Shown: positions 39,647 to 52,537 of the stretch, piece by piece
Layout of the letters: the number at the start of each line of letters is the position of its first letter
How positions within the stretch are numbered: position 1 is the first letter of the stretch
IMG/VR virus record: IMGVR_UViG_3300037145_000020
Coordinates: 1-59,133 of that record
DNA length: 59,133 nucleotides
Source: a virus
Strand: one strand, 5' to 3'
The notes under the pieces: generated by a model
Seen by the model: the letters and a program-made list of their open reading frames with translations, nothing else
Told to the model about the DNA's origin: nothing
Databases searched by the model: none
Translations under genes and position numbers: made by a program

Positions 39647-41593
39647 CTATTGGACGAGGATGCTGCTCAAGTCGAGTGTGTTCACAGAACCGTTATCGAT
39701 ATAGAAAAATAGAATTGACCACGGTCCACGGCCGGCGCGCACGGTAGCGCTAGGGATGAGGACTTGCAGGTAGTAACCCTGCGTCTGCAATGCTCCCGCG
39801 ATGTTCGCTCCGGCGAGATTGTTAACCTCGAGGATTTCTGATGCATCCAACGTGTCTGGGCCGAACATGCGGAAATTCAGGCCAGCCTGAATGACCGTCT
39901 GCATGGCACCTGTGATCAGGTCGACGCCGGCTTGGTTGAACGGGATCGACAGCGTATTCGCGAGCAGATTGAGCAGTGCGGTCTGCGCTGAAGTATTGAA
40001 CCAGATTTGGTTCTCATAACTATCCGCCCACTCGAATGGCCCGGTGATTGAGCCATTCTGATTCCAGACGAAGTTCGCGTTCGCCGCGCCATATGCCCCG
40101 TAGAAATTGTAACCGTTGGCGAGCAGGTTCCCGGCCGTGGTTGGGTCGGTGACGTTGGCGGTGATGCCGGGCTGTTGACGGAAGGCGAACGAGGTTCGGC
40201 CGTTGGTGGCGCCGAAATTGGTCGACGCGGCAATGCCGAGATTGAAGGCGCATAGCCCGCTGTCCTGCGTGGCCCCTCCTTCCCAGATCAGCATCGTGCC
40301 GGAATCGTTGTCGGCCTTGAAGATTTGACCGAGGCTTGAAGCCGCATCGCTCGATGCGGCCGGGCTTTCGTCCGGGTCCCAGCAGAAATAGCCGAACCGG
40401 TTTCCGCCGAGAGCGGTGTTCTTCCACGCCGAGAAGGCTTGCTTGACCGTGTTGCCGTTCCCCCCATCGGGGTCGAATAGCGTCATGAAGTTCGCCCAAC
40501 TCACTGACTGGTTGATGAGCGAATTCATGAAGGTGGCCGGGACCGCAGCGTTCGCGCCCTGTGAAAGCGTGGCGCCTGTGGCCGAGGTCAGAAGCAGCGG
40601 AGCCGCGAGCGTCCCGGTGCAGAAGGCCGCGCTCGAATTCGATCCAGTTATTCCCGAGGTGATGACGAATGCGCCGGAGACTGAGTCGAAGGTGACTGTC
40701 GGCGCTGTCGCCGTGCTCGTCATCGCTTCTGGCGGAACGATGTTCTGCTGTGCGCCGCTGATCCGGTAGAGGCCGACCCCACCGGTGGTCCCTGAGATTT
40801 GCGAGAGAATGGACGGCGCCCCGGTCACACCAGAACCAGCAATGGTGAGACCAGCAGTGATCGTGCCAGTGATGGATCCGGTAACGTTGAGGACCGTTGA
40901 GGAGCCAGTGCAGGAGGCCGAACTAGCAGTCGTCGCGACGGATGTGACGTAGACGCCATCACCGCCAGGCGTACCAGAGGTCTGCGAGACGATCGTGGTC
41001 CCACTCGGCACTCCGGTGCCTGAGATCGTGTCGCCCACCGAAATGTATCCATTGGCGACGGCGGAGACCGTTAGGGCAGTGCCGCTGCCGCTCGCCGTGA
41101 AGCCTGCGCCGATCGATGCGGTAAACGATGCCTCGCTCGGATCGGTGAACGCCGCGCTGATCCCTGCGGCTGCTGCGGAGTAGCTGTTGTAACTGGCGAG
41201 GCTGATCGAACTAATGACATGGCTATATCCGTCCATCAAAACGGTGAGCGAGCCCGATAGGGCCTGCATCTGGGCAACCGTATTGATGGCGGCAAAGTTT
41301 CCACCGCGGAGATAGGCGGCGACGGCGCTTTCGTAATACTGCGCGAACAGGAGGGCCGACGGGAGGATAGTCGCGCCAGTGAAGCCGGCGAAGTAGATCG
41401 TCGCGAGCGAAGTCTCAAGCGCTCCGGGACCGAAAAAACTTGAAACCGCTTCCTCGTCCTCAAAACTCTGAACGGTTCCGACTGGAACGCGGGTATTCGT
41501 CGTGAGCATCAAGCCAGTGCCGTCGAGGCCCGTTCCGCCAGCGGAAATGACCGAGGGAACGACATTCACAATAGCCGAAGCAGGAATCGTCAT
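39647..41593 (-). CDS. Tail sheath protein (DUF3383) with two inserted modules
   Basis: In this 648-residue protein, the N-terminal part (VNVVPSVISAGGTGLDGTGL; YYESAVAAYLRGGNF; LSGSLTVLMDGYSHVISSIS) and the C-terminal part (FFYIDNGSVNTLDLSSILVQ) match DUF3383 sheath proteins. Between about residues 164 and 286 two copies of the Gly/Thr-rich beta module are inserted, probably as outward decorations. The sheath contracts to drive the tube through the envelope. Confidence 0.9.
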   Translation of the reverse strand: MTIPASAIVNVVPSVISAGGTGLDGTGLMLTTNTRVPVGTVQSFEDEEAVSSFFGPGALETSLATIYFAGFTGATILPSALLFAQYYESAVAAYLRGGNFAAINTVAQMQALSGSLTVLMDGYSHVISSISLASYNSYSAAAAGISAAFTDPSEASFTASIGAGFTASGSGTALTVSAVANGYISVGDTISGTGVPSGTTIVSQTSGTPGGDGVYVTSVATTASSASCTGSSTVLNVTGSITGTITAGLTIAGSGVTGAPSILSQISGTTGGVGLYRISGAQQNIVPPEAMTSTATAPTVTFDSVSGAFVITSGITGSNSSAAFCTGTLAAPLLLTSATGATLSQGANAAVPATFMNSLINQSVSWANFMTLFDPDGGNGNTVKQAFSAWKNTALGGNRFGYFCWDPDESPAASSDAASSLGQIFKADNDSGTMLIWEGGATQDSGLCAFNLGIAASTNFGATNGRTSFAFRQQPGITANVTDPTTAGNLLANGYNFYGAYGAANANFVWNQNGSITGPFEWADSYENQIWFNTSAQTALLNLLANTLSIPFNQAGVDLITGAMQTVIQAGLNFRMFGPDTLDASEILEVNNLAGANIAGALQTQGYYLQVLIPSATVRAGRGPWSILFFYIDNGSVNTLDLSSILVQ

Positions 41594-41673
41594 CTCTGGC
41601 TTCCCCTCGCGCCGAGTCGGCAGGTTTGCTCATTTAGCATAAGGCTTCGCGCTCTACAACGTAACGCCTCGCC

Positions 41674-42231
41674 TTACGGGCGCTTGATGAGCGTGATCGT
41701 GATGTCGAGGACAGCATTGTTGAGGTGCTTGACTGCGTACTGCTTGTATTCATCGTTTCGCGAGGCGATGTCCGGGTCGACCGCGTATCCGTAGGTGGCG
41801 GCAAAATCGAAATCGCATGTGATCGGGTATTGCTGGTGCTTGTTGGCCTCTCGGAAGGCTTTGTTGAACACCAGAAATGATGTCTCGCAGATCGGCGGCC
41901 ATTTGTAGAACGGGTCCGAGACTGACCGCATCGACATCCAATGCGGGGCTTTGATCGTGACCTTGGAACCTGGCTTGAGGATGCGCCAGCATTCCTGGAT
42001 GAATTGGACCCGCTCGGGACCGTCAAGGAATGAGAGATAATAGTTGCAGACGATGTCGCTGACCGAGTCCGCGTCCCATGGCCATGGGTACTGCTTCAGG
42101 TCGTGCTGTTGGTCGGTGTTGTCGAACTTGTGGAGATCGACACCGAGGTAGCCGTCAATCCTATGGTCGCCGCAGGCGAGATTGAGTTTCAATTCCGGCG
42201 CAAGTTCGACTTTGATAGCCGGCTCACTCAT
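41674..42231 (-). CDS. SAM-dependent methyltransferase (class I)
   Basis: This 185-residue protein has motif I LKLNLACGDHRIDGYLGVDL, a post-motif DADSVSDIVCNYYLSFLDGP and ECWRILKPGSKVTIKAPHW, the order of Rossmann-fold methyltransferases. It differs from DNA methylases (no DPPY). It ends the cassette of modifying enzymes behind the collagen-like fibre, so sugar or fibre methylation is the favoured guess. ATGA overlap with the previous gene. Confidence 0.85.
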   Translation of the reverse strand: MSEPAIKVELAPELKLNLACGDHRIDGYLGVDLHKFDNTDQQHDLKQYPWPWDADSVSDIVCNYYLSFLDGPERVQFIQECWRILKPGSKVTIKAPHWMSMRSVSDPFYKWPPICETSFLVFNKAFREANKHQQYPITCDFDFAATYGYAVDPDIASRNDEYKQYAVKHLNNAVLDITITLIKRP

Positions 42232-42806
42232 TTCTTCCTCATCACAATGGTGCCGTGAAACACAGCCGCGAATTCACATGTCGAGGCGATGGGATCGTCG
42301 CCTTCCTGTTCGCGCATGATCTTGCGGCATATCTCGGCCAGTCGCGCACCAGCATCGTCGTGAACGATATCCTCCAGAAGATAATAGCCACCAGATGACA
42401 GATGCGGCCAGAGCATGCGGAGGCTGGTCAATTGTTGCTCGGCGCTGTGGCCGCCGTCGTCGTTGATGATGTCGAATGGGGCGTGCGTGGTTATGAGACG
42501 CTGGAGATCATCTGCGTTCGCCTGATCGGCCGTGACAATGCCAATGCGTTCTTCGGCGTATTGCTGTTTGCCTTGGTCGTTATCTAGGCCGACGATTCGC
42601 GCATGGGGAAAGTAGTCTCGCCACATTTTCAGCGACCCACCACCACCGATGCCAATTTCGAGCAGCGTTTTGCACGATCCCATCCATTCGGCCAGAAAGA
42701 ATTCATAGAAGCCGAGATAGTCGTGCCCGGTCGAGCTTTTGTCGGTCCCGTATTGCTTGCCGAGATGATCGAGGAATCCGCGTCCGTACCATCTCACGGC
42801 AGGCAC
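42228..42806 (-). CDS. Sugar O-methyltransferase-like protein (MycE/CmcI type)
   Basis: This 192-residue protein has FLDHLGKQYGTDKSSTGHDY, motif I TLLEIGIGGGGSLKMWRDYF, IVGLDND and INDDGGHSAEQQLTSLRMLW with GGYYLLEDI. These are the blocks of the macrocin/mycinamicin O-methyltransferase group, which methylate sugars using SAM and a metal held by Asp/His residues. Neighbours are a glycosyltransferase and a second methyltransferase. Confidence 0.83.
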   Translation of the reverse strand: MPAVRWYGRGFLDHLGKQYGTDKSSTGHDYLGFYEFFLAEWMGSCKTLLEIGIGGGGSLKMWRDYFPHARIVGLDNDQGKQQYAEERIGIVTADQANADDLQRLITTHAPFDIINDDGGHSAEQQLTSLRMLWPHLSSGGYYLLEDIVHDDAGARLAEICRKIMREQEGDDPIASTCEFAAVFHGTIVMRKK

Positions 42807-43009
42807 TCAGCGTGAAATGTCTTACCGATCTCCCATGGCTTATACCAAGGGGCTGGAATGTAAAAAGCATCTTGGTTCCATTCGCAGCCTTTGCCACAGC
42901 CATCGCAAATTCGGACGCCATGGATGACATGCAGGCCCGGTCGGTTCTTTTCATCGACTTGTGCCTGCGCATAACCATCGGCGTAACCGCGTTCATATTC
43001 CTTCACCAC
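42794..43009 (-). CDS. Small Cys-rich (zinc-finger-like) protein
   Basis: This 71-residue protein has RICDGCGKGCEWNQ and a final TFHAECLP, enough ligands for one zinc site. Its frame overlaps both the glycosyltransferase gene (7 bases) and the methyltransferase gene (13 bases). Possibly a subunit of the modifying cassette. Confidence 0.65.
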   Translation of the reverse strand: MVKEYERGYADGYAQAQVDEKNRPGLHVIHGVRICDGCGKGCEWNQDAFYIPAPWYKPWEIGKTFHAECLP

Positions 43010-43725
43010 ATGATCTCCTCATCCTGCGACCAGTGCCCAACGCGAATTGAGCAATCCACGCAGCATCGATAGCCGAACTGCCGCCAATCTTGCCATGCCC
43101 AGAGGTCTTGCGTGGCGCATCCTTCCGCAGTGTTTGCTACTGTTCTGAACCATGGCCGCCTTAACTTCGGGTCTTTGAAAATCTCCATACGGAATAGAGT
43201 AAATCCCATTCCGGTCCCGCAGCATTCTCTCAGGCCACCATTCGGGTCGGGAAGCTGCGGCCTGAAATTAATCGGATGCTTGTTCGGATCGCCCCATATT
43301 TGCGCAACGCCGCCATGGCCCTTGGTGAAGTAGAGTCCGCCAATGGCCGCGAATTCCGGATGCGCGTCGGCGCATGCGAGCAATCTAACGAGCCCGTCAG
43401 GCGGTGGCGCATTGTCGTGCTCGAGCGTGACGACGAATCTGAATTTTGAAAGCTCTGGATGATTGACCACAGATTCTATGGTCTGACTGTATGCCTCGCC
43501 GACTTCCATTCCTTGAGCAAACAGGCGTGCCACCTTTTGGTTGGGCGGATTCATCATATTCATCCAATTCGCCACGATCCGCGTTGGGATGCTGGCGAAA
43601 GCCGGGATGATGAGGACCGTCGATAGATCCTTGTAGGCCGCTTCCTCACGCAGCCGGATGACTGTCGCACCGAGATCAGCGCTGTGGGCACCTTCGTCGT
43701 AGCTGGAGAGGATCTGCGGCTTCAT
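43003..43725 (-). CDS. Glycosyltransferase-like protein (GT-A/GT2 type)
   Basis: This protein of about 240 residues has STVLIIPAFASIPTRIVANW, then FRFVVTLEHDNAPPPDGLVR with an acidic EHDN that may act as the metal-binding DxD, and GLRECCGTGMGFTLFRMEIF as in GT2-like acceptor loops. It should move a sugar from a nucleotide donor to a protein or glycan. ATG 43725 overlaps the previous stop. It follows the collagen-like fibre gene and a small protein gene. Confidence 0.8.
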   Translation of the reverse strand: MKPQILSSYDEGAHSADLGATVIRLREEAAYKDLSTVLIIPAFASIPTRIVANWMNMMNPPNQKVARLFAQGMEVGEAYSQTIESVVNHPELSKFRFVVTLEHDNAPPPDGLVRLLACADAHPEFAAIGGLYFTKGHGGVAQIWGDPNKHPINFRPQLPDPNGGLRECCGTGMGFTLFRMEIFKDPKLRRPWFRTVANTAEGCATQDLWAWQDWRQFGYRCCVDCSIRVGHWSQDEEIMW

Positions 43726-43891
43726 GCTTCCATCCAACGCCACTCGGAAAGCGGCGTAACCACCGTGTGTCCAGGATGATCCAGCAACCCCCAGCCCTTT
43801 CTTGACTCATCCCAAAACACGCGAAACATGTGGCATGGGATGCCAGCTAGAATTATCCGGTCTCTAGGAGCATTTTCCATCGTATTTTCAC

Positions 43892-43895
<4 letters not shown>
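43722..43895 (-). CDS. Small hypothetical protein between fibre and glycosyltransferase
   Basis: This 57-residue protein begins [20 protein letters not shown] and has several Trp and His ([20 protein letters not shown]). It is linked by ATGA overlaps to the fibre gene before it and the glycosyltransferase gene after it. No family was recognised; it could be a helper of the cassette. Confidence 0.65.
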
Positions 43896-46779
<2,884 letters not shown>

Positions 46780-46780
<1 letters not shown>

Positions 46781-47586
46781 TAGCTCACGCCGAATTTGAG
46801 CGTGTTGGCCCCGAGCGTCATGACTCCGGTTTCGTCAAAGCAGCCGGCGTCTATAAACGGAATGGTATCGGTGGTGGCCGAATACACATTAGCTCCACCG
46901 CCGCTGTAGTAGTCAGTCCTAGTGGGCAGATCATCCGGCGTGTTGTTGAACCGCATTGCGTCGATCAGAAACAAGTCGGCCTGATTACCCATGGTATCGT
47001 TAACGATCAAGCCGAGGTTGGCTCCGTTGAAGTCGAACTGACTCAATGTCGCGACCGTCGCAAACATGGCACCCAAAATGCTTTCGGACGGCTGAGCCAG
47101 CGTGAGCGAAAAATATGGTTCTATGGGCGGGTTGGTGGTCTTTGGGAATGCATAGGCCGGGATGTTCGCCACCAAGGCGTCGATAGAGATCGCCGTGTAT
47201 TGGTCGCCTCGGTAGTCGGGGCCGACTTGAAAATATCGAAGCGAGCTGTTCCAGGCGAGCAAGCCATTGAAGTATTTATTCCCGAGGACGGTGTTGCCTA
47301 ATTGGCCGTCTCTAATTGATTGTCCGACGGGCGGGGAATAGGCGATCGGATAGCCGCTAAAGCTGTTTGCTCCCTCTGATCCTGAATTGTATAGCGGATA
47401 AGCCTGTGACGAAGCACTGCTCGGCGCTGGGCTGATCAGCACGTTCGACCTATCGGTCACAATCTCCGAATTCGTGTTGAAGAAGCCGTAGAGGATCAAA
47501 TAACGAGAGGCCGAGGCGACCGGCGGGACGAATAGACCGCGCGAGCCACCTGGGCTAATTCCGGGCAGGATGAGCTTGGTGCTCAC
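46780..47586 (-). CDS. Hypothetical virion protein, beta-rich
   Basis: This 268-residue protein begins [20 protein letters not shown]. It lacks a signal peptide, and the sequence ([40 protein letters not shown]) suggests a beta-sandwich. GTG at 47586 overlaps the previous stop (GTGA); longer readings are shadows. It ends one base into the collagen-like gene. Probably a fibre or attachment subunit. Confidence 0.7.
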
Positions 47587-47966
47587 GTCGTCAGGTTCCC
47601 TGACAGCAGCCACGTATCTGCGGCCGTCTTGAGCAGTGAAGCTCCCGCGAATTGACCGCCGCTCTGCGTTGCGCTGTTGAATGAATTGAGGGTGACTCCG
47701 GCGCCGGCCGTAAATGCGATTGCGCCCGCTCCTCCCTGGATGACGACGATTGTGGTGCCTATCTCGAAATCGACATCCGTGTCGGGAGGGATGGTCAATG
47801 TGATTGCAGTCGCGGCAGTGAAATTGAGGCACTCGCCGCCTTCGCCACCGGTTAACGCGTAGCTGGTTGCCGCGATGTTCTCTACCGGGGTGAGACCGCC
47901 GTCGCTATCAGGCGGGTACGGCGCTTCGAGGTCGCCGATGTCCGTGAAAAAGTACCGGGTGCCCAT
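47583..47966 (-). CDS. Small beta-rich virion protein with FFTxIGD start
   Basis: This 127-residue protein begins MGTRYFFTDIGDLEAPYPPD and continues with repeated strands (AATAITLTIPPDTDVDFEIG; VVIQGGAGAIAFTAGAG) typical of fibre-tip or decoration domains. A similar FFTEIGD start is found in the protein at 53567-54178. Function unknown. Confidence 0.68.
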   Translation of the reverse strand: MGTRYFFTDIGDLEAPYPPDSDGGLTPVENIAATSYALTGGEGGECLNFTAATAITLTIPPDTDVDFEIGTTIVVIQGGAGAIAFTAGAGVTLNSFNSATQSGGQFAGASLLKTAADTWLLSGNLTT

Positions 47967-47976
47967 TTGATTCCCC

Positions 47977-48990
47977 TCAGTTCGTCGGCTCGCGCAACTC
48001 GACTCCGCCGTATTCTAGCAGTTCGTTGCCGCCTGTCTCTGCAATCTGCGGAGTGACGCTGATGAGCGTCAGATCAAGGGAATCGGCGAATTGCAGCGGG
48101 ACCTCGATCAACTGGTCGACTTCGAAGCAGGCTTCGAGGACCCATCGCCACTCGTACTGATCCTGATCGTTGACGAAGGGAATCTGCTTCGGGTCGTCCG
48201 CATAGAGGGGGACGACTCCCGCAAGGGCACCTCCGAGTTGGGCGAAAAAATTGACACCGTATGGATCGCGCAGCGCAGTGGAGACAGTCTGTGCAAAGTC
48301 GCCCGCGGTCGTGTCCGAGGAATGGAAGTCAATTTGCACCGTTACCTTGGCGCTCTGGACGAGACTATTGAAGCCCGCTCCCATTACGCCGCTTGAGACA
48401 GTTTGGCTTGGGGTGATCGTGTAGGTACCAGCGCCGCCCGGCGTGCCCGTGAGTTGATTGAGCACCACAGTGCCCGCAGTCACTCCGGTACCGCTGACCG
48501 TCAATCCAGCCTCAAGCTCCCCTGCCCCGATCGAGACCGAGGCGACGGTCATAACCGTGCCGGCAATCGAAGCCGTAAACCGGACGTCCTGTGGCGTGTC
48601 GACGTTCGTCGCAAGGCGCTCGAACCGAATCGGCGTCATCACCGCGAACCATGGATTGACAGATTCCGCGACCCTGTTCGGCTGGCCAGCCACTACCGAG
48701 ACGCCTGTGGCCATCGGCGTTTGATTCGAGATCGTCTGCGAAACCGAAACCGTCCACTTGTTCGAGAATCCGGGGACTGGCGCGACGATGGTCGTGCCTG
48801 GCGCAGCGCCGAGAAGGGGGGCGTTGCTGAGGATTGTCCCCATCTCCAGCGCGCTCACAGTGAGCACTGTGCCTGCGATCGTTCCTGAGAACACGGCAGG
48901 CAATGCGCCGGGAAAGCCTGGCAGCACCTGATTTATGAATGCGGCGAGAGCGGCCTGGACATTTGATTGTGTCGGGGTGATCGCATTCAC
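47977..48990 (-). CDS. Tail terminator/neck protein (LIC12616-like) with two inserted modules
   Basis: This 337-residue protein has the neck-protein core ([72 protein letters not shown]). It is interrupted by two copies of the beta module at about residues 33-95 and 137-205. It should cap the tail tube and join it to the head. Order in the operon, after head-completion genes, agrees. Confidence 0.82.
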   Translation of the reverse strand: MNAITPTQSNVQAALAAFINQVLPGFPGALPAVFSGTIAGTVLTVSALEMGTILSNAPLLGAAPGTTIVAPVPGFSNKWTVSVSQTISNQTPMATGVSVVAGQPNRVAESVNPWFAVMTPIRFERLATNVDTPQDVRFTASIAGTVMTVASVSIGAGELEAGLTVSGTGVTAGTVVLNQLTGTPGGAGTYTITPSQTVSSGVMGAGFNSLVQSAKVTVQIDFHSSDTTAGDFAQTVSTALRDPYGVNFFAQLGGALAGVVPLYADDPKQIPFVNDQDQYEWRWVLEACFEVDQLIEVPLQFADSLDLTLISVTPQIAETGGNELLEYGGVELREPTN

Positions 48991-50864
48991 GCCGCTTGAT
49001 CCATGAAGGCCGGGCTGTTGTCGTTGGAAGCGGGGTCAAGGTCGCGCTTGAGCAGATAGTTTGTCGTCGTACGCCCGCGCTGAATGAGCAATGTGCTATT
49101 GGTGAGCGCCACGCCGGCAAGCGTGCCGAGGCCGCCTGTGTTGCCTAGCGTGATCGTTCCATCCCCGTTGCTGTAGTAAGTCACGCCCGGTGTGAGGCCG
49201 CTAAACCCGGCAGCTATGCCACCCGTCGTGACAGTGCACGGATTTCCGTTAGTGCATGCGGTTCCGGCAAATCCGACCGGGCCGTTGTTGATCGGCTCAT
49301 AAGAAACAACACGCATCAAGAAGTTGAGATTGGAGTCGAAAAACCAAGCAAGAACATCGGAACTATCCAGAGGATTGATGCCATAATTCCACGTATTGAG
49401 ATGCTGAATCGGTGGAGAAACAACACCCGCGCCATTTGTCTCATAGAGATCGGAAATGCCATCCACAATCATCAAATTGCTGCCAACAGCGGCCATTGCA
49501 TTGATGGCAATGCTCGACGGCTGATAGCTGGTTGTTTCATTGAACTGTCCGAATACGCCATTGAGAGGAAAGCTCACAGCAGCGTTAAGCCCGATAGAAG
49601 CGGGCACCGTGATGGTTGTCCCAGATACCGTGCATAACTGCGGCAACACACCGCCGAAGCCGAAAGCAACTTGCGTGGTGCCGATCGAGACGGCAGGCCA
49701 CAGTAATTGATAGATGCTGTACGACGGCAGTGTCGAGAAGGCATACGGCACCTGAACGTTGGATGACACGAGGGCAGGCGTGCCCCACGTGATGGTCGTG
49801 CCGGAGATGCTCAAAGCCGCCGCATAGCCGGAAAGGCCGGTATTAGCGACGGCGTTGCCGACTGAGTAGCCCAGAACGACACTTGTTGGAGTTAGTGCGA
49901 CAGGCTGCGAGAAGGCTATTCCAATCGGGCTGAATGGGTTGGACGGGGTGACGCCAGATAGTGCGACGGGCGTGTGAACGGTTGCGGTTGTGCCAGAAAT
50001 GGTGACGACCACGGCAGTGAGCGTATTTGAGTTTCCGGAATCGTCAAAAAATATAACGATTGACGAGGTCGTTAGGGCCACCCCCAACATTTGCGAAGCC
50101 CCGGTGATGGTTGCTGGAGCTCCAAAGGCAATCGTGGTGCCCGACAAGGTAAATGCGGCGACGGTGCCGTTATTAAGCAATGCCACACCGAGCGTCGATG
50201 TAAGGGGCAATATCTGGCGAGCCAGCGCACCTGGATCAGTGGAAGTACCGAGCGTGATCGCGCCGCCGCTGATCGTTCCAGCATAGACAGTAGCAGAGGC
50301 TTCGCTTATCAGGACGAATGAATTGGCCGAAAATCCAGCGACTCCGGCTATGACGATATTCGTCGTTAAGACGTTGCCCAAGGTGAGCGTAGTCCCCGAC
50401 CTGGATAGCGGCACAATCGCCGAGTTCGCGCCGCCGTCCGTAGTCCATGCAACGATTTCGTTTGATGACAATACAGCGGCATCAGCCCAAGCCGGGACAT
50501 TTGCATAGGCATTCGGGGCGATGGTGGTAACCACGCCATTGATATTCGGTGCCGGTCCCCATGTCTGGACCGCCTGACCGGACGAATTGATCGAGACCGA
50601 AGTGCCCGCGGCGATGTTTGTTCCGGCCGTGAGCGTGATCGTATTGCCGCCGCCCCCACATGGCGCGCCAGCATCCTGGATCGATCCACTTGCGAACCAC
50701 GACGCGCAATCGCCCGGAGTGACTGCACCATGCTGGGTGATGCCTCCGCCACCTGAGCTGGGCCCCCCGTTCGGCGTCATGTAGCTGCCGTTGTTCGGGG
50801 CACCTTGCCCGAGCAGCAGCAGAGCGACGACGGTGAGTGCGAGGAAGGTCCCGATCCGCTTCAT
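48987..50864 (-). CDS. Large secreted beta-repeat protein with Cys motif
   Basis: This 625-residue protein begins [20 protein letters not shown], a signal peptide. Next comes [20 protein letters not shown] with DAGAPCG, the two-Cys motif shared with 26053-26850. A long run of about 45-residue strand repeats ([20 protein letters not shown] and similar) suggests a beta-propeller or beta-helix. A fibre-like end follows. It may act as a receptor-binding or surface-attached protein; export is predicted from sequence only. Confidence 0.78.
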   Translation of the reverse strand: MKRIGTFLALTVVALLLLGQGAPNNGSYMTPNGGPSSGGGGITQHGAVTPGDCASWFASGSIQDAGAPCGGGGNTITLTAGTNIAAGTSVSINSSGQAVQTWGPAPNINGVVTTIAPNAYANVPAWADAAVLSSNEIVAWTTDGGANSAIVPLSRSGTTLTLGNVLTTNIVIAGVAGFSANSFVLISEASATVYAGTISGGAITLGTSTDPGALARQILPLTSTLGVALLNNGTVAAFTLSGTTIAFGAPATITGASQMLGVALTTSSIVIFFDDSGNSNTLTAVVVTISGTTATVHTPVALSGVTPSNPFSPIGIAFSQPVALTPTSVVLGYSVGNAVANTGLSGYAAALSISGTTITWGTPALVSSNVQVPYAFSTLPSYSIYQLLWPAVSIGTTQVAFGFGGVLPQLCTVSGTTITVPASIGLNAAVSFPLNGVFGQFNETTSYQPSSIAINAMAAVGSNLMIVDGISDLYETNGAGVVSPPIQHLNTWNYGINPLDSSDVLAWFFDSNLNFLMRVVSYEPINNGPVGFAGTACTNGNPCTVTTGGIAAGFSGLTPGVTYYSNGDGTITLGNTGGLGTLAGVALTNSTLLIQRGRTTTNYLLKRDLDPASNDNSPAFMDQAA

Positions 50865-50874
50865 GTCTCAACCC

Positions 50875-51441
50875 CTACCGATAAAAGCTGAGATCGAGAG
50901 TCGCCGATGAGGTCTGCTGAATGACCTCCCAATTCGCGATGGTCGACTGGTAGGTAAATGCCTGCCCGGAGGCGAGCGGCTCACCCACGCTCGCTGTCGG
51001 GGCCTGCAAGTCGTCTCGATAACGGACGGCTGCACCCTCAACCGCAACCACCATCAGCGTCGCTCCGTTCGGAATACCCCCCGACGTCAGAGACGCTGCA
51101 CTCGAAGTGGTCACGTTGTTCGTCGTGTAGACGCCGGCTCCGTTCGGCGTGCCGCTGATCTGTGAAGCGATAAAGGTTCCCGTCGGCACTCCAGTGCCCG
51201 CCAGTTGATCGCCAATCTGGATTCGGCCGGTCACGCTGCTGGTCGTCAACTGCGTGCCGGATCCCGTCGCGGTGAACGATGCGCGCGTGCAATTGGCCGC
51301 GGTGATGAATGTTGCGCTTCCGAGCGAGGTCATCTGACACTGCCCGAGCGGGACGAAGGTCAATGCGGTCTGCGCTATGGCTGCGCTCAGCCACGCGAGC
51401 GTGAGAACTGCGGCGAGCGCGACGGCCTTAAGGTTTCTCAT
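50875..51441 (-). CDS. Secreted protein with one inserted module
   Basis: This 188-residue protein begins MRNLKAVALAAVLTLAWLSA with an AIA cleavage site. Mature Cys residues (PLGQCQMTSLG, ANCTR) are followed by one copy of the beta module (about 48-100) and a C-terminal beta domain (FTYQSTIANWEVIQQTSSAT). ATG 51441 overlaps the previous stop. Confidence 0.74.
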   Translation of the reverse strand: MRNLKAVALAAVLTLAWLSAAIAQTALTFVPLGQCQMTSLGSATFITAANCTRASFTATGSGTQLTTSSVTGRIQIGDQLAGTGVPTGTFIASQISGTPNGAGVYTTNNVTTSSAASLTSGGIPNGATLMVVAVEGAAVRYRDDLQAPTASVGEPLASGQAFTYQSTIANWEVIQQTSSATLDLSFYR

Positions 51442-51605
51442 GCAGTTTCCTCTCGCAATCTTACGCCAGCGGCAGATGCTCGGTTCACCGCACAGAAGAA
51501 TGCCGCTTGTGGGTTTGGCGGCAGGATGATGATCGTGGCTGGCTCGCGCGGTGGAAGACGGCTGCGCCTTTCGTAATCGCGAATCTGAACCACCTTTTCG
51601 CTCAT
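51438..51605 (-). CDS. Small hypothetical protein
   Basis: This 55-residue protein begins MSEKVVQIRDYERRSRLPPR. Short basic proteins with VxIRDYERRSR and an Ile/Pro-rich stretch are common in Hyphomicrobiales genomes; function unknown. It is bracketed by ATGA overlaps. Confidence 0.65.
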   Translation of the reverse strand: MSEKVVQIRDYERRSRLPPREPATIIILPPNPQAAFFCAVNRASAAGVRLREETA

Positions 51606-51919
51606 GATGCCGGTCCCGCAATGAAGCAGCGAATTTGAAGCTGGCCGGTCGAATCGAAGTAAGGCCAAACGATTGCCGTCTTAGCACGGTTCCGCTCGGT
51701 CACTACAGCCTCTGGCGGGACATCAATCCAGCGGTCCGAAAGGCGGACGCGGTAGTGTCCGTCCTTAGTGTCCCAATCGATATCCTGAATTGCTGCTCCA
51801 TCGGCGAAGCTGCAGCACAGCCCTTTGTCGCTGCGCAGGCTGTCAAACCAATCGTGGAGTGCGTCGTTGGCCCATTCCGGGTTTTGCGAGAGCAGGAGCA
51901 GAACGATAATGATTCGCAT
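51602..51919 (-). CDS. Secreted small protein of a Rhizobiales type
   Basis: This 105-residue protein has a short signal (MRIIIVLLLLSQNPEWANDA), then DWFDSLRSDKGLCCSFADG, RVRLSDRWIDVPPEAVVTE, and LQIRCFIAGPAS. It matches the plan of small secreted proteins common in Hyphomicrobiales and their prophages, with conserved Cys. Its role is unknown; the set suggests a periplasmic or surface location. Confidence 0.74.
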   Translation of the reverse strand: MRIIIVLLLLSQNPEWANDALHDWFDSLRSDKGLCCSFADGAAIQDIDWDTKDGHYRVRLSDRWIDVPPEAVVTERNRAKTAIVWPYFDSTGQLQIRCFIAGPAS

Positions 51920-51925
51920 TTCGCA

Positions 51926-52537
51926 TCAGTTCCACTCAAGGAAGGCCGGCGTCGACCCAGCGCTGGCGATGCAATTCAACTCGCCCGAAGGGACGCCCCC
52001 GGTGTTCGGGCCCCATGCTGCAGCAGCTAGCGGGGCAAGCTGGAACGATCCGGCCGAGTTGAGCACTGCGGTACCGCCCCAATTGCAGGCGATCGACGCA
52101 GTCGTGGAGGTGTTCTGGATTTGCACGAAGGTTACGGCGGTCGCCGCGGCAAGACATATTCCGCTGCTGGTGCCGACCGTGCAGCCAGGGAAGTGGCGCG
52201 CCGCCGGCGGGAGCGATCCGACCGAGATTGGGACCTGTGCGCCGCCGAGCAAGCCCTGGATGGTCATCGCGTAGGCGCTCGGCGTGCCTGCCGGGCCGAC
52301 CATTGCGTTGCCGTTGTAGTCGACCGGGATTGAGGAGAAGCAGAGATAGCTCCCGCAGGCGAAGCCCTTCACGTTGAAGGTCGTGCCGTTGCTGTCCCGC
52401 AGCACGTAGAACGTCGGCGTCTGCGCAGCGGCGTAGGCGGCAATAATTATTGCGGCCGCAAACGTGAGGGCAAAAGTTATCACGCGGCTGAATGATCCGT
52501 ATGACTTGCGCGGCGGTGCCATCAGAAATCCTCTCAT
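51926..52537 (-). CDS. Secreted beta-rich protein with Cys residues
   Basis: This 203-residue protein has a basic start and hydrophobic core (FALTFAAAIIIAAYAAAQ) forming a signal peptide, then strands with paired Cys (GFACGSYLCFSSI; FPGCTVGTSSGICLAA; SIACNWGG). ATG 52537 overlaps the previous stop. No family was recognised; disulfide-bonded surface protein by appearance. Confidence 0.72.
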   Translation of the reverse strand: MRGFLMAPPRKSYGSFSRVITFALTFAAAIIIAAYAAAQTPTFYVLRDSNGTTFNVKGFACGSYLCFSSIPVDYNGNAMVGPAGTPSAYAMTIQGLLGGAQVPISVGSLPPAARHFPGCTVGTSSGICLAAATAVTFVQIQNTSTTASIACNWGGTAVLNSAGSFQLAPLAAAAWGPNTGGVPSGELNCIASAGSTPAFLEWN